In this document: piece by piece, positions 32,785 to 41,388 of the stretch
Layout: each line of letters starts with the position of its first letter
Position numbering within the stretch: the stretch's first letter is position 1
Translations under genes and position numbers: made by a program
Notes under the pieces: generated by a model
What the model was told of the DNA's origin: nothing
What the model saw: the letters and a program-made list of their open reading frames with translations, nothing else
Databases searched by the model: none
NCBI GenBank assembly: GCA_038243635.1
Contig: JBBSQW010000001.1
Coordinates: 62,001-126,000 of the forward strand
From: Pseudopedobacter sp038243635
GTDB lineage: Bacteria; Bacteroidota; Bacteroidia; Sphingobacteriales; Sphingobacteriaceae
Length of the DNA: 64,000 bases
Direction of reading: 5' to 3'

Positions 32785-34134
32785 ATGCAATCCTTTGATA
32801 TTGACAAAACCGACATCCTGAAGATTAAACAGGCATTGGAAGGAGACGAGCGTGAACTTTTATTGTTAGTTCAGGATTATCATGCATCAGAAATTGCTAT
32901 TTTATTTGAGTCTATTCCCTTAGAAGCTCAAAAAAGAATCATCAATTTACTACCTGTAGATGTGGCTTCAGAAATTATTTCTGAAATGAGCCAAGAGGCG
33001 CACCCAGCAGAACTTTTAGTTGATTTAGAGCCAGAAAAACGCCAAGAGATTGTTGAGGAATTGGATTATGACGATGCAACGGATATCATTTCGCAGATGC
33101 ATAAAGATGATCAACAGGAAATTCTGGAGGATTTAGATAAGAAAGATGCTGTCCATATTCGTAACCTATTGTCTTACGACGAGGATACTGCCGGTGGATT
33201 AATGAACACCGAGGTGATTAAGGTGGATGCCGAGATGACGAAAAAACAGGCTATCGATCAAATTATCCTACAAAGCGAAGAAATAGAAGAGTTTTATACC
33301 ATTTATGTGGTAGATCATAACGATGTGTTGCAAGGCATTGTTTCTTTAAAAGACATTATTAAGTCTAAAGCTAGCGCTAAAGTCTCTGATTTAGTGAATA
33401 CGGAGTTTGTATATGTGAAAGCGAATACCGACCAAGAAGAGGTTGCCGATTTGATTTCTCAATACAATTTAACCAGTATTCCGGTGGTTGATGTAAACAT
33501 GCGGTTATTGGGCCGCGTAACCTTTGATGACGTGATTGACGTGATGGAGGAGGAGAGTACGGAGGATATTTTAAAGTTCTCTGGGGTTTCGGAAGATGAG
33601 GAATTGAGCGGTAACTGGATAGATGCTGTGAAATCTCGTTTACCTTGGTTAATCCTAAACTTAGGAACAGCTTTTTTAGCATCGTCTGTTATCCGATATT
33701 TTGAACCCACGGTAACTAAAATTGTAGTTCTAGCAGGTTATATGACCATTATTGCTGGGATGGGAGGAAACGCTGCAACACAGGCGCTTGCAGTTACCAT
33801 TCGTAGAATTACTTTAAGTGATTTAACAGATCATCAAGCTTACCGAACGGTAGTAAAAGAACTTACGGTTGGTTTAATTAACGGCGCAGTCAATGGGTTT
33901 ATTGTTTGTCTTTTTGCTTATTTTTACGACGATAATTTGCTGTTGGGGATGGTTATATTTATAGCCATGACCGGCAATTTACTGATTGCAGGTATCACGG
34001 GAGCGGGAATTCCTTTAATTTTAAAGAGAGTAGGCATCGATCCAGCAATTGCATCATCAATTATCATTACAACCTTTACTGATGTATTCGGATTTTTACT
34101 TTTATTGGGCTTAGCCTCTAAATTATTATTATAA
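32785..34134 (+). CDS. mgtE: MgtE-type magnesium transporter, paralogue 2
   Basis: A 449-residue Mg2+ channel. It has an N-terminal helical-repeat domain (residues ~15-130, with E-E-L-D-Y-D-D-A-T-D-I-I), a CBS pair (about 135-255, with Y-D-E-D-T-A-G-G-L-M-N-T-E at the junction and V-T-F-D-D-V-I-D-V at the end) and a five-helix membrane domain (about 285-449). The domain has G-M-G-G-N-A-A-T-Q-A and the pore-lining A-S-x-I-I-I-T-T-F-T-D-V-F-G. The Y-D-E-D-T-A-G-G motif is kept here, in contrast to paralogue 1 at 24192 (L-I-G-Y-N-K-D-S-I-A-R-L-M). The two may differ in magnesium sensing or in ion preference. Confidence 0.93.
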   Translation: MQSFDIDKTDILKIKQALEGDERELLLLVQDYHASEIAILFESIPLEAQKRIINLLPVDVASEIISEMSQEAHPAELLVDLEPEKRQEIVEELDYDDATDIISQMHKDDQQEILEDLDKKDAVHIRNLLSYDEDTAGGLMNTEVIKVDAEMTKKQAIDQIILQSEEIEEFYTIYVVDHNDVLQGIVSLKDIIKSKASAKVSDLVNTEFVYVKANTDQEEVADLISQYNLTSIPVVDVNMRLLGRVTFDDVIDVMEEESTEDILKFSGVSEDEELSGNWIDAVKSRLPWLILNLGTAFLASSVIRYFEPTVTKIVVLAGYMTIIAGMGGNAATQALAVTIRRITLSDLTDHQAYRTVVKELTVGLINGAVNGFIVCLFAYFYDDNLLLGMVIFIAMTGNLLIAGITGAGIPLILKRVGIDPAIASSIIITTFTDVFGFLLLLGLASKLLL

Positions 34135-34162
34135 TTGCCTTAAATATTAATTGAATATTTGT

Positions 34163-34196
34163 CCATAGACTATTGACCATTGTCTATGGTCTTTTT
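34163..34196 (+). terminator. Hairpin terminator between mgtE and bioB
   Basis: CCATAGAC (34163-34170) and GTCTATGG (34182-34189) form an 8-bp stem with an 11-nt loop, followed by TCTTTTT. The bioB ATG lies 13 nt further on, so the hairpin may also sit in or just before the bioB leader. Confidence 0.65.
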
Positions 34197-34208
34197 AAAA
34201 CTCAAAAA

Positions 34209-35191
34209 ATGCAAACAAAACACAATTGGACCAAAGAAGAAATACTTGACATTTATAACAGACCTTTTTTAGACTTAGTTTACGAAGCGGCAACTGTACA
34301 GCGTGAGAATCAAGATTATTCTGAAGTTCAAATAAGCTCCCTAATCTCCATTAAAACAGGTGGTTGTCCAGAAGATTGCTCGTATTGTCCGCAAGCAGCC
34401 CGTTACCACACGGATGTGGAAGTACAATCCATGATGAAGGTGCAAGAAGTGATTGATTTAGCACAAAAAGCTAAAGATGGTGGTGCATCAAGATTGTGTA
34501 TGGGAGCGGCTTGGAGAGAGGTACGTGACAACCGCGATTTTGATAAAGTTATTGAAATGGTAACGGCAGTAAACAGTATGGATATGGAAGTTTGCTGTAC
34601 TTTAGGGATGTTAAACGCTCATCAAGCGCAACGTTTATCTGACGCAGGTTTGTATGCTTATAACCATAATTTGGATACTTCAGAAGAGGATTATAGCCGA
34701 ATTATTTCAACCCGTACTTTCGATGACAGGCTAAAAACGATTGAAAATGTGCGTAAAGCAAATTTGACTGTATGTAGCGGCGGTATTATTGGGTTGGGCG
34801 AAACTGTTAACGACAGGGTGGCGATGTTGCAAGTTTTAGCAAATATGCCGCAACATCCAGAATCTGTTCCGGTGAATGCGCTCGTTCCTGTAAAAGGTAC
34901 GCCATTAGCAGATCAACCTCGTGTAGAAATTTGGGACATGGTACGTATGATTGCTACCGCAAGGATTATTATGCCGAAAAGTGCGGTTCGTTTATCTGCT
35001 GGTCGTAATGAGATGAGTATATTGGAGCAAGCTTTCTGCTTTATGGCTGGGGCAAATTCTATTTTTGCTGGGGATAAATTATTGACAACACCAAACCCTG
35101 ATTTTAAGGATGATATGGCAATGTTTGAGCTTTTAGGTTTAAGTACTCGTAAAGCATTTAAAAACGGAAGACCCCAAAATACAGAAGAAGC

Positions 35192-35201
<10 letters not shown>
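34209..35201 (+). CDS. bioB: Biotin synthase
   Basis: A 330-residue radical SAM enzyme that inserts sulfur into dethiobiotin. Start at ATG 34209; an upstream in-frame TTG at 34173 lies in a terminator hairpin and is rejected. The radical SAM cluster motif is C53-PED-C57-SY-C60. Y-N-H-N-L-D-T-S (near residue 155) and the S-A-G-R motif near 264-267, which bears the arginine that binds the [2Fe-2S] cluster, are present. No other biotin gene is adjacent. The last codons run into an AGTT tetranucleotide array at 35192. Confidence 0.96.
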
Positions 35202-35255
<54 letters not shown>

Positions 35256-35338
35256 TTGCCTCTTCGTCGTGTCGAGGATACGAGACATCTCACATTAGGT
35301 TAGCCGATAAGCAAGAAAGTGTCAGATCTTATCATTAA

Positions 35339-35821
35339 ATGAAATTAATTCCTTTCCAACCCACACACTTTCAAATATTGATTGATTGGATTAGTGATGA
35401 AGCTACGATGCTAAATTTCGCTGGAATTGGATTTAGCTATCCGCTTACGAAAGCGCAGTTACAAGATTACACCCATAAACATCCCGATCGTTTAATATAT
35501 TTAGCGATGGATGACGATTCAGAGCCTATTGGTTACGGAGAAATTATTCCTCAGGATAATGATTCAGCAAGGTTAGGTCACCTAATCATTGGCGAAAGCC
35601 AACAAAGAGGAAAAGGTGTAGGGCAAAGGTTAATTCAATTACTTCATCAAGAAGCGAAGTTGAAGTTGAACGTTAAAATAATGGAGTTGTATTTGTTGGG
35701 AGGTAACTTGCCAGCAGAAAAGTGTTACCTTAAATATGGCTTTCAATTTATTGCTAACGATTTTCAGATTGCTCATCAAAAAAAAACTTATGATATTTTA
35801 AAAATGAAACTTACCTTGTAA
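35339..35821 (+). CDS. GNAT family N-acetyltransferase
   Basis: A 160-residue RimJ/RimL-like GNAT. The acetyl-CoA loop is Q-Q-R-G-K-G-V-G-Q-R-L-I (about residues 84-95), preceded by a beta-strand R-L-G-H-L-I-I-G. A conserved-type end N-L-P-A-E-K-C-Y-L-K-Y-G-F follows at about 126-138. The substrate cannot be inferred. It is a single gene between bioB and rpiA with ~90 bp to the next start; co-transcription with rpiA is possible. Confidence 0.83.
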   Translation: MKLIPFQPTHFQILIDWISDEATMLNFAGIGFSYPLTKAQLQDYTHKHPDRLIYLAMDDDSEPIGYGEIIPQDNDSARLGHLIIGESQQRGKGVGQRLIQLLHQEAKLKLNVKIMELYLLGGNLPAEKCYLKYGFQFIANDFQIAHQKKTYDILKMKLTL

Positions 35822-35908
35822 AGAATATAAATATACAACCCTAAAGTATCTCGCAATAGCTGTTCTACATTAGCTTTCCGTGTTTAACCTTAGATTTTCA
35901 CTAATAAT

Positions 35909-36574
35909 ATGAATCCGAAACAGTTAGTTGGCGAAGAAGCAGCGAAATATATCAAAGATGGAATGGTAGTGGGATTGGGCACAGGCTCAACTGCGTACTT
36001 TGCAATTATGAAAATTGGCGAACTGGTTAAAAATGGTCTGCGAATAAAAGGAGTTCCTACTTCTAAAGCTACTGAAGACTTAGCTAAATCGTTAAATATT
36101 CCATTATTACCCATCGAAGAAGTTACTAAAATAGATGTTACTATTGATGGTGCAGATGAATTTGATACGCGTAGAAATTTAATTAAAGGTGGCGGTGCTG
36201 CTTTACTGCGAGAAAAGATTATTGCATCTGTAACGGAATTCTATGTAATAATTGCTGATGCCGCTAAAGGTTCTGAATTTTTAGGCAGTTTTGCTGTTCC
36301 TGTTGAGGTGACGCCGTTCGCTAAGGAAGTAACCATCTTTCAGCTTAAGGCGCTGGGTTGCGAGCCTAAACTCCGTTTTAAAGACCGTGAACTCTTGGTT
36401 ACCGATAATGGAAATTACATTGTAGATTGTAAGTTTAATAAAATTGAAAACCCAGCTGAACTTTCCATTAAAATGAATGCCATTCCTGGTGTTGTGGAAA
36501 ATGGTTTATTTGCAGGTATGGCGAACGTAATTATCAGCGAAGACGGAAAAGGCAGTACGGTTAAGATTGATTAA
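35909..36574 (+). CDS. rpiA: Ribose-5-phosphate isomerase A
   Basis: 221 residues, the usual RpiA length. It interconverts ribose-5-phosphate and ribulose-5-phosphate in the pentose phosphate pathway. Motifs: V-V-G-L-G-T-G-S-T-A (about residues 21-30, phosphate binding), T-I-D-G-A-D-E-F-D (about 79-87) and K-G-G-G-A-A-L-L-R-E-K (about 93-103) with the catalytic lysine and glutamate. The stop overlaps the stop of the convergent histidine phosphatase gene by 4 bp. Confidence 0.96.
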   Translation: MNPKQLVGEEAAKYIKDGMVVGLGTGSTAYFAIMKIGELVKNGLRIKGVPTSKATEDLAKSLNIPLLPIEEVTKIDVTIDGADEFDTRRNLIKGGGAALLREKIIASVTEFYVIIADAAKGSEFLGSFAVPVEVTPFAKEVTIFQLKALGCEPKLRFKDRELLVTDNGNYIVDCKFNKIENPAELSIKMNAIPGVVENGLFAGMANVIISEDGKGSTVKID

Positions 36575-37185
36575 TCCTTAACCCTCGTTTTTGTTTGTTC
36601 CGTAGTTAGGTTTATAAAAGCAACACTGCTTAATTCTAATTCCTTTTTACAGCTAAGCTTCGATAGGCTACTGTAGTCAATCTGTAGATTAAATACTTTT
36701 TCTAAAGGGAAATCTAAAACATAAGATACTATAGAGCGGATTACTCCGGCATGCGTTACAATTACGATATTTTCTGATTCATTAGCTGAAATAATCTCCT
36801 CGTAAAAATCAATAGCTCTATCGTATAAACCTAAAAAGCTTTCACCTTTTTTTATTTTATAATTTACAAAATCTTCGCTCCGAGCATTCAGTTCTTTTTC
36901 AGGAATTTCTTCCCATTCTTTCATTTCCCAAGTACCGAAATTTTGGTCAGAAATTCGTTGTTCGGTGATGAATTTATCTTCACTTAAATAGCTTGCTAAC
37001 TTAGTGCATCTCCGCAATGGGCTGCTGTAATAAAGTGCAGTTTCGTTAAGGTCTAATCGTTCTTTAATCCAGTCAAATTGCACCGTAAAGTTTTCTTCCA
37101 ATGGCATCTCCGACTGACCAAAACATAGCTTGGTTGGATTGTAAACTTCTGTATGTCTGATTAAATAAATATTCTTGTTCTTCAT
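36571..37185 (-). CDS. Histidine phosphatase family protein (alpha-ribazole phosphatase-like)
   Basis: A 204-residue phosphoglycerate-mutase-fold phosphatase. The phospho-histidine motif is Y-L-I-R-H-T-E (about residues 6-12), followed by C-F-G-Q-S-E-M-P-L. The second catalytic histidine is in V-I-V-T-H-A-G-V-I-R (about 140-149). The R-H-T start and the G-x-S-E/D-x-P-L segment resemble CobC/alpha-ribazole phosphatases of cobalamin assembly, but no cobalamin genes are near, so the substrate is uncertain. It is convergent with rpiA, overlapping it by 4 bp. Confidence 0.83.
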   Translation of the reverse strand: MKNKNIYLIRHTEVYNPTKLCFGQSEMPLEENFTVQFDWIKERLDLNETALYYSSPLRRCTKLASYLSEDKFITEQRISDQNFGTWEMKEWEEIPEKELNARSEDFVNYKIKKGESFLGLYDRAIDFYEEIISANESENIVIVTHAGVIRSIVSYVLDFPLEKVFNLQIDYSSLSKLSCKKELELSSVAFINLTTEQTKTRVKD

Positions 37186-37751
37186 TTTCTGAGACTTTTA
37201 GCTTGCCGAATTTTCACTACCAATAATAGAAATCCTTATTTTGAAATAGGTTGAAATACACTAAGTAAGTTCTGTATTTATAACTATTATAAAGTCAATC
37301 TTCGCTTTTACATTTAGATCTTTGTCTTAATTATAAAGCACTACACTATTTCTGTTTGGCTAAACTAAAGTAGGAGCGCATTGTTTCAAAATAATAGATC
37401 GAAGTATTTATTACAATCTGATACTGAATCTAAATTTTTTAAGATCTGTATCCAAAATATATTCTATTTATAAGCCCAAGATTAAAAACGTTGATTGACC
37501 TTTCCAAATACTGAAATTATTAAGAAACATTATTTATATTCTGCCATTTACAATAACAAAATAATATTTTGTGACTACATCTATCTTGTTTTTTATTAGG
37601 TAGTTATGTAGTTATGGCGAAGCTTACATTTATTGATAAATGTATTTTCTATCAGTCTAATCTCGGACTGTACAGAATAATATTCTGTGTAGATGGTTCT
37701 TTAAAATTAAAGTACTTATTGTAAGTGAGTTAAGTGATTGTATTTAAACTT
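37186..37751. other. Gene-free A/T-rich stretch with palindromes
   Basis: About 565 bp without a credible gene. Two perfect inverted repeats lie close together: TACATTTA/TAAATGTA with a TTGA loop at 37626-37645, and ACAGAATA/TATTCTGT around one base at 37673-37689. They are upstream of the histidine phosphatase (minus) and downstream of the 81-residue gene (minus). No known RNA family was recognised. Confidence 0.45.
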
Positions 37752-37997
37752 TTAATTGTTTCTATTGTAAGTAGCTATAAACTCTGCTCGCATACCTTTA
37801 AAATTCTCAATCACAGATTTCATAAATGTTTCATCGATAATTTCAAATACACCATCTACTCCATTTACGATATCCATTTCGGCGAGTTTGTAAGTCTGTT
37901 CAATTGCTCCTTGCTCAAACTTCATGATGTATTTACTATTCATAGAAAAAATAGTGATTTTACATTCTGGGTGTGGAATTTCTGCTACAACTCTCAT
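37752..37997 (-). CDS. Small conserved-looking cytosolic protein, unknown function
   Basis: An 81-residue protein with no signal or membrane segment. It reads as a compact alpha/beta domain, with strand-like E-C-K-I-T-I-F-S-M-N and K-Y-I-M-K-F-E, then acidic helices (Y-K-L-A-E-M-D-I-V and V-F-E-I-I-D-E-T-F). Codon use looks like that of its neighbours and there is a plausible ATG, so it is probably real. It is in the same direction as, and about 70 bp downstream of, the CrtA-like gene. I do not recognise the family. Confidence 0.6.
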   Translation of the reverse strand: MRVVAEIPHPECKITIFSMNSKYIMKFEQGAIEQTYKLAEMDIVNGVDGVFEIIDETFMKSVIENFKGMRAEFIATYNRNN

Positions 37998-38068
37998 AAT
38001 CTCTTATTTTATTTATTTAGAATACACTAAGCTATTTTTCTAAATCGCCTAGTTTTGCTTTAATATGT

Positions 38069-38743
38069 TTATACTTTAATTAGGCTACCACTTACTTCGA
38101 CGATGATGAACCTTGCGAAAAGCTCTTCGCTGTACCAGTTTTCATCGCGTGTTCGTTTTACTATTTTGGAATGTTCCTCATCTTTATAGGCAAACTTTAC
38201 GACGTCTTCTACACTCTCCCAAATAGAGAAAGTAGCCTGCATAAAAAAGGGTGTTTCACCGATTCCAACAGAGCAAATAAAGCCTTTGGTTTTGCCCATA
38301 ATTGAGGCTACCATTGGAACGTTTTTCCAGAATTTTACTAGTCGGCTAGGACGGATAGTTGCCCTTGTAAGTACCGCAATTTTACCTTCTGGTTGTTTGA
38401 TTTTTGGATTTCCGAAAGGTTCTTTTCCACTCCACTTTCCGTGGGAAGACGTAGGCTCTAAAAGAATATGAGATTGATTATAACAAAAGAATTTCCACCA
38501 TTTGGCAATGAATGATTTTTGTTGGAACGCGTGGAAGTCATTTTCATTTTGCCACACTGCTAATAATCCCCATTGTTGATAATCTGGATGAATATCAAAA
38601 GTTCCGTTTTTTCCGCATCCTAAAAGCTTCCAAAAACTAATTTTTGAATTAAAATAAAGCGGTAAACGATGGAGTGCCATTGCTATAAAAGCAAAGGGCA
38701 CAAGAGCTTTTGGGTACCTAACTAAAGTGATAGAAACTAGCAT
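38069..38743 (-). CDS. Spheroidene monooxygenase (CrtA)-like protein
   Basis: 224 residues resembling the CrtA family, haem-dependent carotenoid ketolases. Features are the N-terminal V-R-Y-P-K-A-L-V-P-F-A, the central G-x-G-K-N-G-T-F and D-Y-Q-Q-W-G-L-L-A-V-W, and the later V-L-T-R-A-T-I-R-P-S-R and G-I-G-E-T-P-F-F-M-Q-A-T-F-S-x-W. No carotenoid or other pigment gene is in the window, and the Bacteroidota homologues are poorly studied, so it may oxidise something else or act as a dimeric alpha/beta-barrel protein without haem. Confidence 0.75.
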   Translation of the reverse strand: MLVSITLVRYPKALVPFAFIAMALHRLPLYFNSKISFWKLLGCGKNGTFDIHPDYQQWGLLAVWQNENDFHAFQQKSFIAKWWKFFCYNQSHILLEPTSSHGKWSGKEPFGNPKIKQPEGKIAVLTRATIRPSRLVKFWKNVPMVASIMGKTKGFICSVGIGETPFFMQATFSIWESVEDVVKFAYKDEEHSKIVKRTRDENWYSEELFARFIIVEVSGSLIKV

Positions 38744-38856
38744 GGAAAGCTAATTTCGTTAATTTAATGTGATGCTTTAGATAAGGTGGATAAATAGCTA
38801 AATGTGGATATGTTTAGCATATTAACTTGAATCCTGAGTTTGATATACGCATTAAC

Positions 38857-38944
38857 GATAGGAGTGATAGCTTTTTTTGCTTTTCTTAAAGCGACCGCAG
38901 GTTTAAGCAAAAAAACTTTAGCGGATAGCGTGTTAAAATGCCCA
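38857..38944. repeat. REP-like palindromic intergenic element
   Basis: CTTTTTTTGC and GCAAAAAAAC pair at distance; inside them TTAAA and TTTAA enclose GCGACCGCAGG. Both flanks carry GATAG-type sequence (ACGATAGGAGTGATAG and AGCGGATAGCG). This arrangement resembles short palindromic elements scattered between genes in Sphingobacteriaceae and Flavobacteria. It may also terminate marC transcription. Confidence 0.5.
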
Positions 38945-38964
38945 AATGAAAAAGAGACAACAGG

Positions 38965-39540
38965 TTAAAATCCGGTATTATTCTTAAACATTTTAATGGC
39001 AATGGCCAATAAGATGATACCAAAAGCTTTTCTAAGAATATGTAAACCAGTTGGACCTAGAAGTTTTTCGATCCATAACGAGTTTTTTAAAACTGCATAA
39101 ACAAAAATTAAATTTAAGAAAATTCCAATGACGATGTTTATAGTGGCGTATTCGGCTTTGAGAGACAATAGGGTAGTCATTGTACCTGCACCAGCAATAA
39201 GCGGAAATGCTAAGGGGACGATTGAAATTGTTTCGGGGATTTCTTCTTTAAAAAAGTTAATGCCTAAAACCATCTCCATAGCGATAATGAAGATAACGAT
39301 TGAACCCGCAATAGCGAAAGATGAAATATCTAAACCGATGATTTTTAATAGTGCTTCGCCTAAAAACAAAAAAAGCAACATCAGTAATAAAGATACTAAT
39401 GTTGCTTTTTCTGACTGTATATGTCCGCCAGCTTTGCGCCTTAAATCAATAATAAGCGGAATGGAACCTAGAATATCAATAATGGCGAACAGCACCATGG
39501 TAACAGAAAGAATTTCTTTAAAATTCAGTTTATCGATCAT
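38965..39540 (-). CDS. MarC family (UPF0056) integral membrane protein
   Basis: A 191-residue protein with six membrane helices. D-I-L-G-S-I-P-L-I (about residues 22-30), F-P-L-I-A-G-A-G-T-M-T (about 111-121) and the two-fold repeat of three helices are characteristic of MarC. The function is unresolved; an early link to multiple antibiotic resistance has not held up, and a transporter-like role is usual speculation. It starts 28 nt after the stop of the SGNH hydrolase gene and is probably co-transcribed with it. Confidence 0.88.
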   Translation of the reverse strand: MIDKLNFKEILSVTMVLFAIIDILGSIPLIIDLRRKAGGHIQSEKATLVSLLLMLLFLFLGEALLKIIGLDISSFAIAGSIVIFIIAMEMVLGINFFKEEIPETISIVPLAFPLIAGAGTMTTLLSLKAEYATINIVIGIFLNLIFVYAVLKNSLWIEKLLGPTGLHILRKAFGIILLAIAIKMFKNNTGF

Positions 39541-39568
39541 TACTGATATGCTTAAGTTTTGCTGTTTA

Positions 39569-40324
39569 CTAGCCTAATTTTGTAGCTTTTAACCAAGCTT
39601 CGGCCATTAATTTAGCACCTGGTAAACTTGGGTGTACGCCGTCCGGTGTCCAATAGGCACCGGGTGCGCTTTTTAAAGCTTCGTCAAATACCGCTTGGTA
39701 AGGAACAAAAATAGCATTAAATGCTTTAGCGATTTTTTTTGCAGAAACTCTATAACCGTCGAATTCTGGATACCAAGTATCATCTACGGCTTTTACATTT
39801 TTTACCGCGAAGGGTTCGCCAATCACTAGTTTTACATTTGGAAGTTTTTTAAGCGTTCTTTCAAGCAGTGCTGTTAAATCATTTTCATAAACTTTAACTG
39901 TGCCATCGTATTTGCCGTTGTGTTTGTGCCAGTAGTCATTAACACCTATTAAAATGCTTAGTAAATTAGGATTTAAATCTAAGCAGTCGCTGTCCCAACG
40001 TTCGGCAAGTTCATAAACTTTATTGCCGCTAACGCCTTTGTTATAAATGTGAATGTTTTTAGATGCATAACTTGTTAATAAAGTTGCGGCCGCGTGTAAC
40101 GCGTAACCGTATCCTAAATTATCCATTGTATTAAAATCCGTACTAGCCCTTTTTCTACCAGCATCTGTGATGGAATCTCCTTGAAAAAGAATTACTTCGT
40201 CTGCATTAAGTTTTATTTTTGGCGCTACTGTTTCTGGCATTGCTGCACTTACAATTTGCGGTAAGCTTACTGCTAGCGTGGTAGTTAGCACAGTGGTTTT
40301 TAAGAAATCTCTACGTTTAATCAT
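39569..40324 (-). CDS. Tat-exported SGNH/GDSL hydrolase
   Basis: A 251-residue esterase-type hydrolase. The N-terminal M-I-K-R-R-D-F-L-K with a hydrophobic stretch to about residue 28 is a twin-arginine signal. Block I is F-Q-G-D-S51-I-T-D, block III G-V-N-D-Y-W, and block V D228-G-V-H231-P-S, so the catalytic Ser-His pair is intact. Such enzymes in Bacteroidota often deacetylate or de-esterify polysaccharides, but no carbohydrate-active gene is adjacent, so the substrate is open. Confidence 0.9.
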   Translation of the reverse strand: MIKRRDFLKTTVLTTTLAVSLPQIVSAAMPETVAPKIKLNADEVILFQGDSITDAGRKRASTDFNTMDNLGYGYALHAAATLLTSYASKNIHIYNKGVSGNKVYELAERWDSDCLDLNPNLLSILIGVNDYWHKHNGKYDGTVKVYENDLTALLERTLKKLPNVKLVIGEPFAVKNVKAVDDTWYPEFDGYRVSAKKIAKAFNAIFVPYQAVFDEALKSAPGAYWTPDGVHPSLPGAKLMAEAWLKATKLG

Positions 40325-40603
40325 TTTTAGTTTTTAGATGTTTAGGATTGATTTAAATGTATCGTTTAAAAATATTAATCACAATAATTGTTTCATTTTA
40401 TTTTAAGAACGAATTACCCTAAGCTTTTCATCTCTTATAAAGTCTCTAATTAAAGGGCAAATCGGGCTACGTCATCTGATTTACTAATACGGTTGGATAA
40501 ATACTATTAATTTAATTTTTTTTTGTAGCGTATTACTAAGTCGGTACGTTAAGGTAGATAGAAGATAAAAAATAATTTAATGGAAAATTTAAAATTAACA
40601 TTT

Positions 40604-41308
40604 ATGAAAAACTTAAAAAAGAGAATCATCGGAATATTAGCAGTCTTGCTCGCTGTGTTTTCATTAACATCCTGTTTAAAATCTAACGATAACAACGCGG
40701 TGCCTGATTACTCTTGGTTATCAGTAATTAACGCGTCGCCAAATTTGGAGAAATTTGACTTCGTTATTGATAAGAGATTGGTTAATGATGATTCGTTCAG
40801 TTTTACCGAGCGTTTACCATATTTTAACATTTACGGCGGAACGCGAAAAATTGTAATTTACAAAGATCAAAGCACTGATAGCTTAAGAGCAGGAACTTTG
40901 GTTGCAAAGTCTGGAGAAATTTACTCTTTATATGTAGTAGGAGAGGCTCCAAACCATGAATTTTTAACCATAACAGATTCCTTAAAAACTCCATCAACAG
41001 GTAAAGCACAAGTTCGGTTTTTAAATTTAAGCGTAAATGCGCCTGCTTTAAAGTTGAATTACGGTGTGGGTGTAGATTCAGTCTTATTTAGCAATGTAGC
41101 TTATAAAAAGCATTCTGCCTTTGTAGAAATTCCTGGAGGCAAAAAATATAACTTTAGTGTTGCTACAGAAGCTGGCACTGGAAATACAGCTACAGAAAGT
41201 AGTGTAATGATTGAGAGTGGTAAAATTTATACCATTTGGGCAAAAGGGCTTTACAATAACACAACCAATGATAGCCTAAAATTAGGGCTTAAAATCCAGA
41301 AGAATTGA
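40604..41308 (+). CDS. DUF4397 domain lipoprotein
   Basis: 234 residues from the ATG at 40604, which gives a proper signal peptide (M-K-N-L-K-K-R, hydrophobic core, lipobox L-T-S-C). An ATG at 40580 would add eight residues. The mature part is beta-rich: S-W-L-S-V-I-N-A-S-P-N near the start and V-R-F-L-N-L-S-V-N-A-P around residue 138 are typical DUF4397 strands. It is a surface or periplasmic lipoprotein of unknown role, and its Ig-like fold suggests adhesion or binding. It ends at a strong bidirectional terminator. Confidence 0.85.
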   Translation: MKNLKKRIIGILAVLLAVFSLTSCLKSNDNNAVPDYSWLSVINASPNLEKFDFVIDKRLVNDDSFSFTERLPYFNIYGGTRKIVIYKDQSTDSLRAGTLVAKSGEIYSLYVVGEAPNHEFLTITDSLKTPSTGKAQVRFLNLSVNAPALKLNYGVGVDSVLFSNVAYKKHSAFVEIPGGKKYNFSVATEAGTGNTATESSVMIESGKIYTIWAKGLYNNTTNDSLKLGLKIQKN

Positions 41309-41334
41309 TTGAAAATATAAATTAGGATTAACCA

Positions 41335-41376
41335 AAACGGGCTGCTCACAGTTAAGTGACAGCCCGTTTGTTTTTT
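41335..41376. terminator. Strong bidirectional terminator
   Basis: AAACGGGCTG and CAGCCCGTTT form a perfect 10-bp stem extended by TCAC/GTGA around AGTTAA, followed by TTTGTTTTTT on the plus strand. It separates the convergent DUF4397 and BadF-type genes. Confidence 0.94.
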
Positions 41377-41388
41377 AAAGGTTTTATT

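Noticed and set aside
39128..39577. 149-codon frame antisense to marC
   Set aside because: Shadow of a hydrophobic membrane gene; no recognisable domain, and marC is the clear gene.
38069..40324. Carotenoid biosynthesis cluster around the CrtA-like gene
   Set aside because: Neighbours are MarC and an SGNH hydrolase; no phytoene synthase, desaturase or cyclase is seen.
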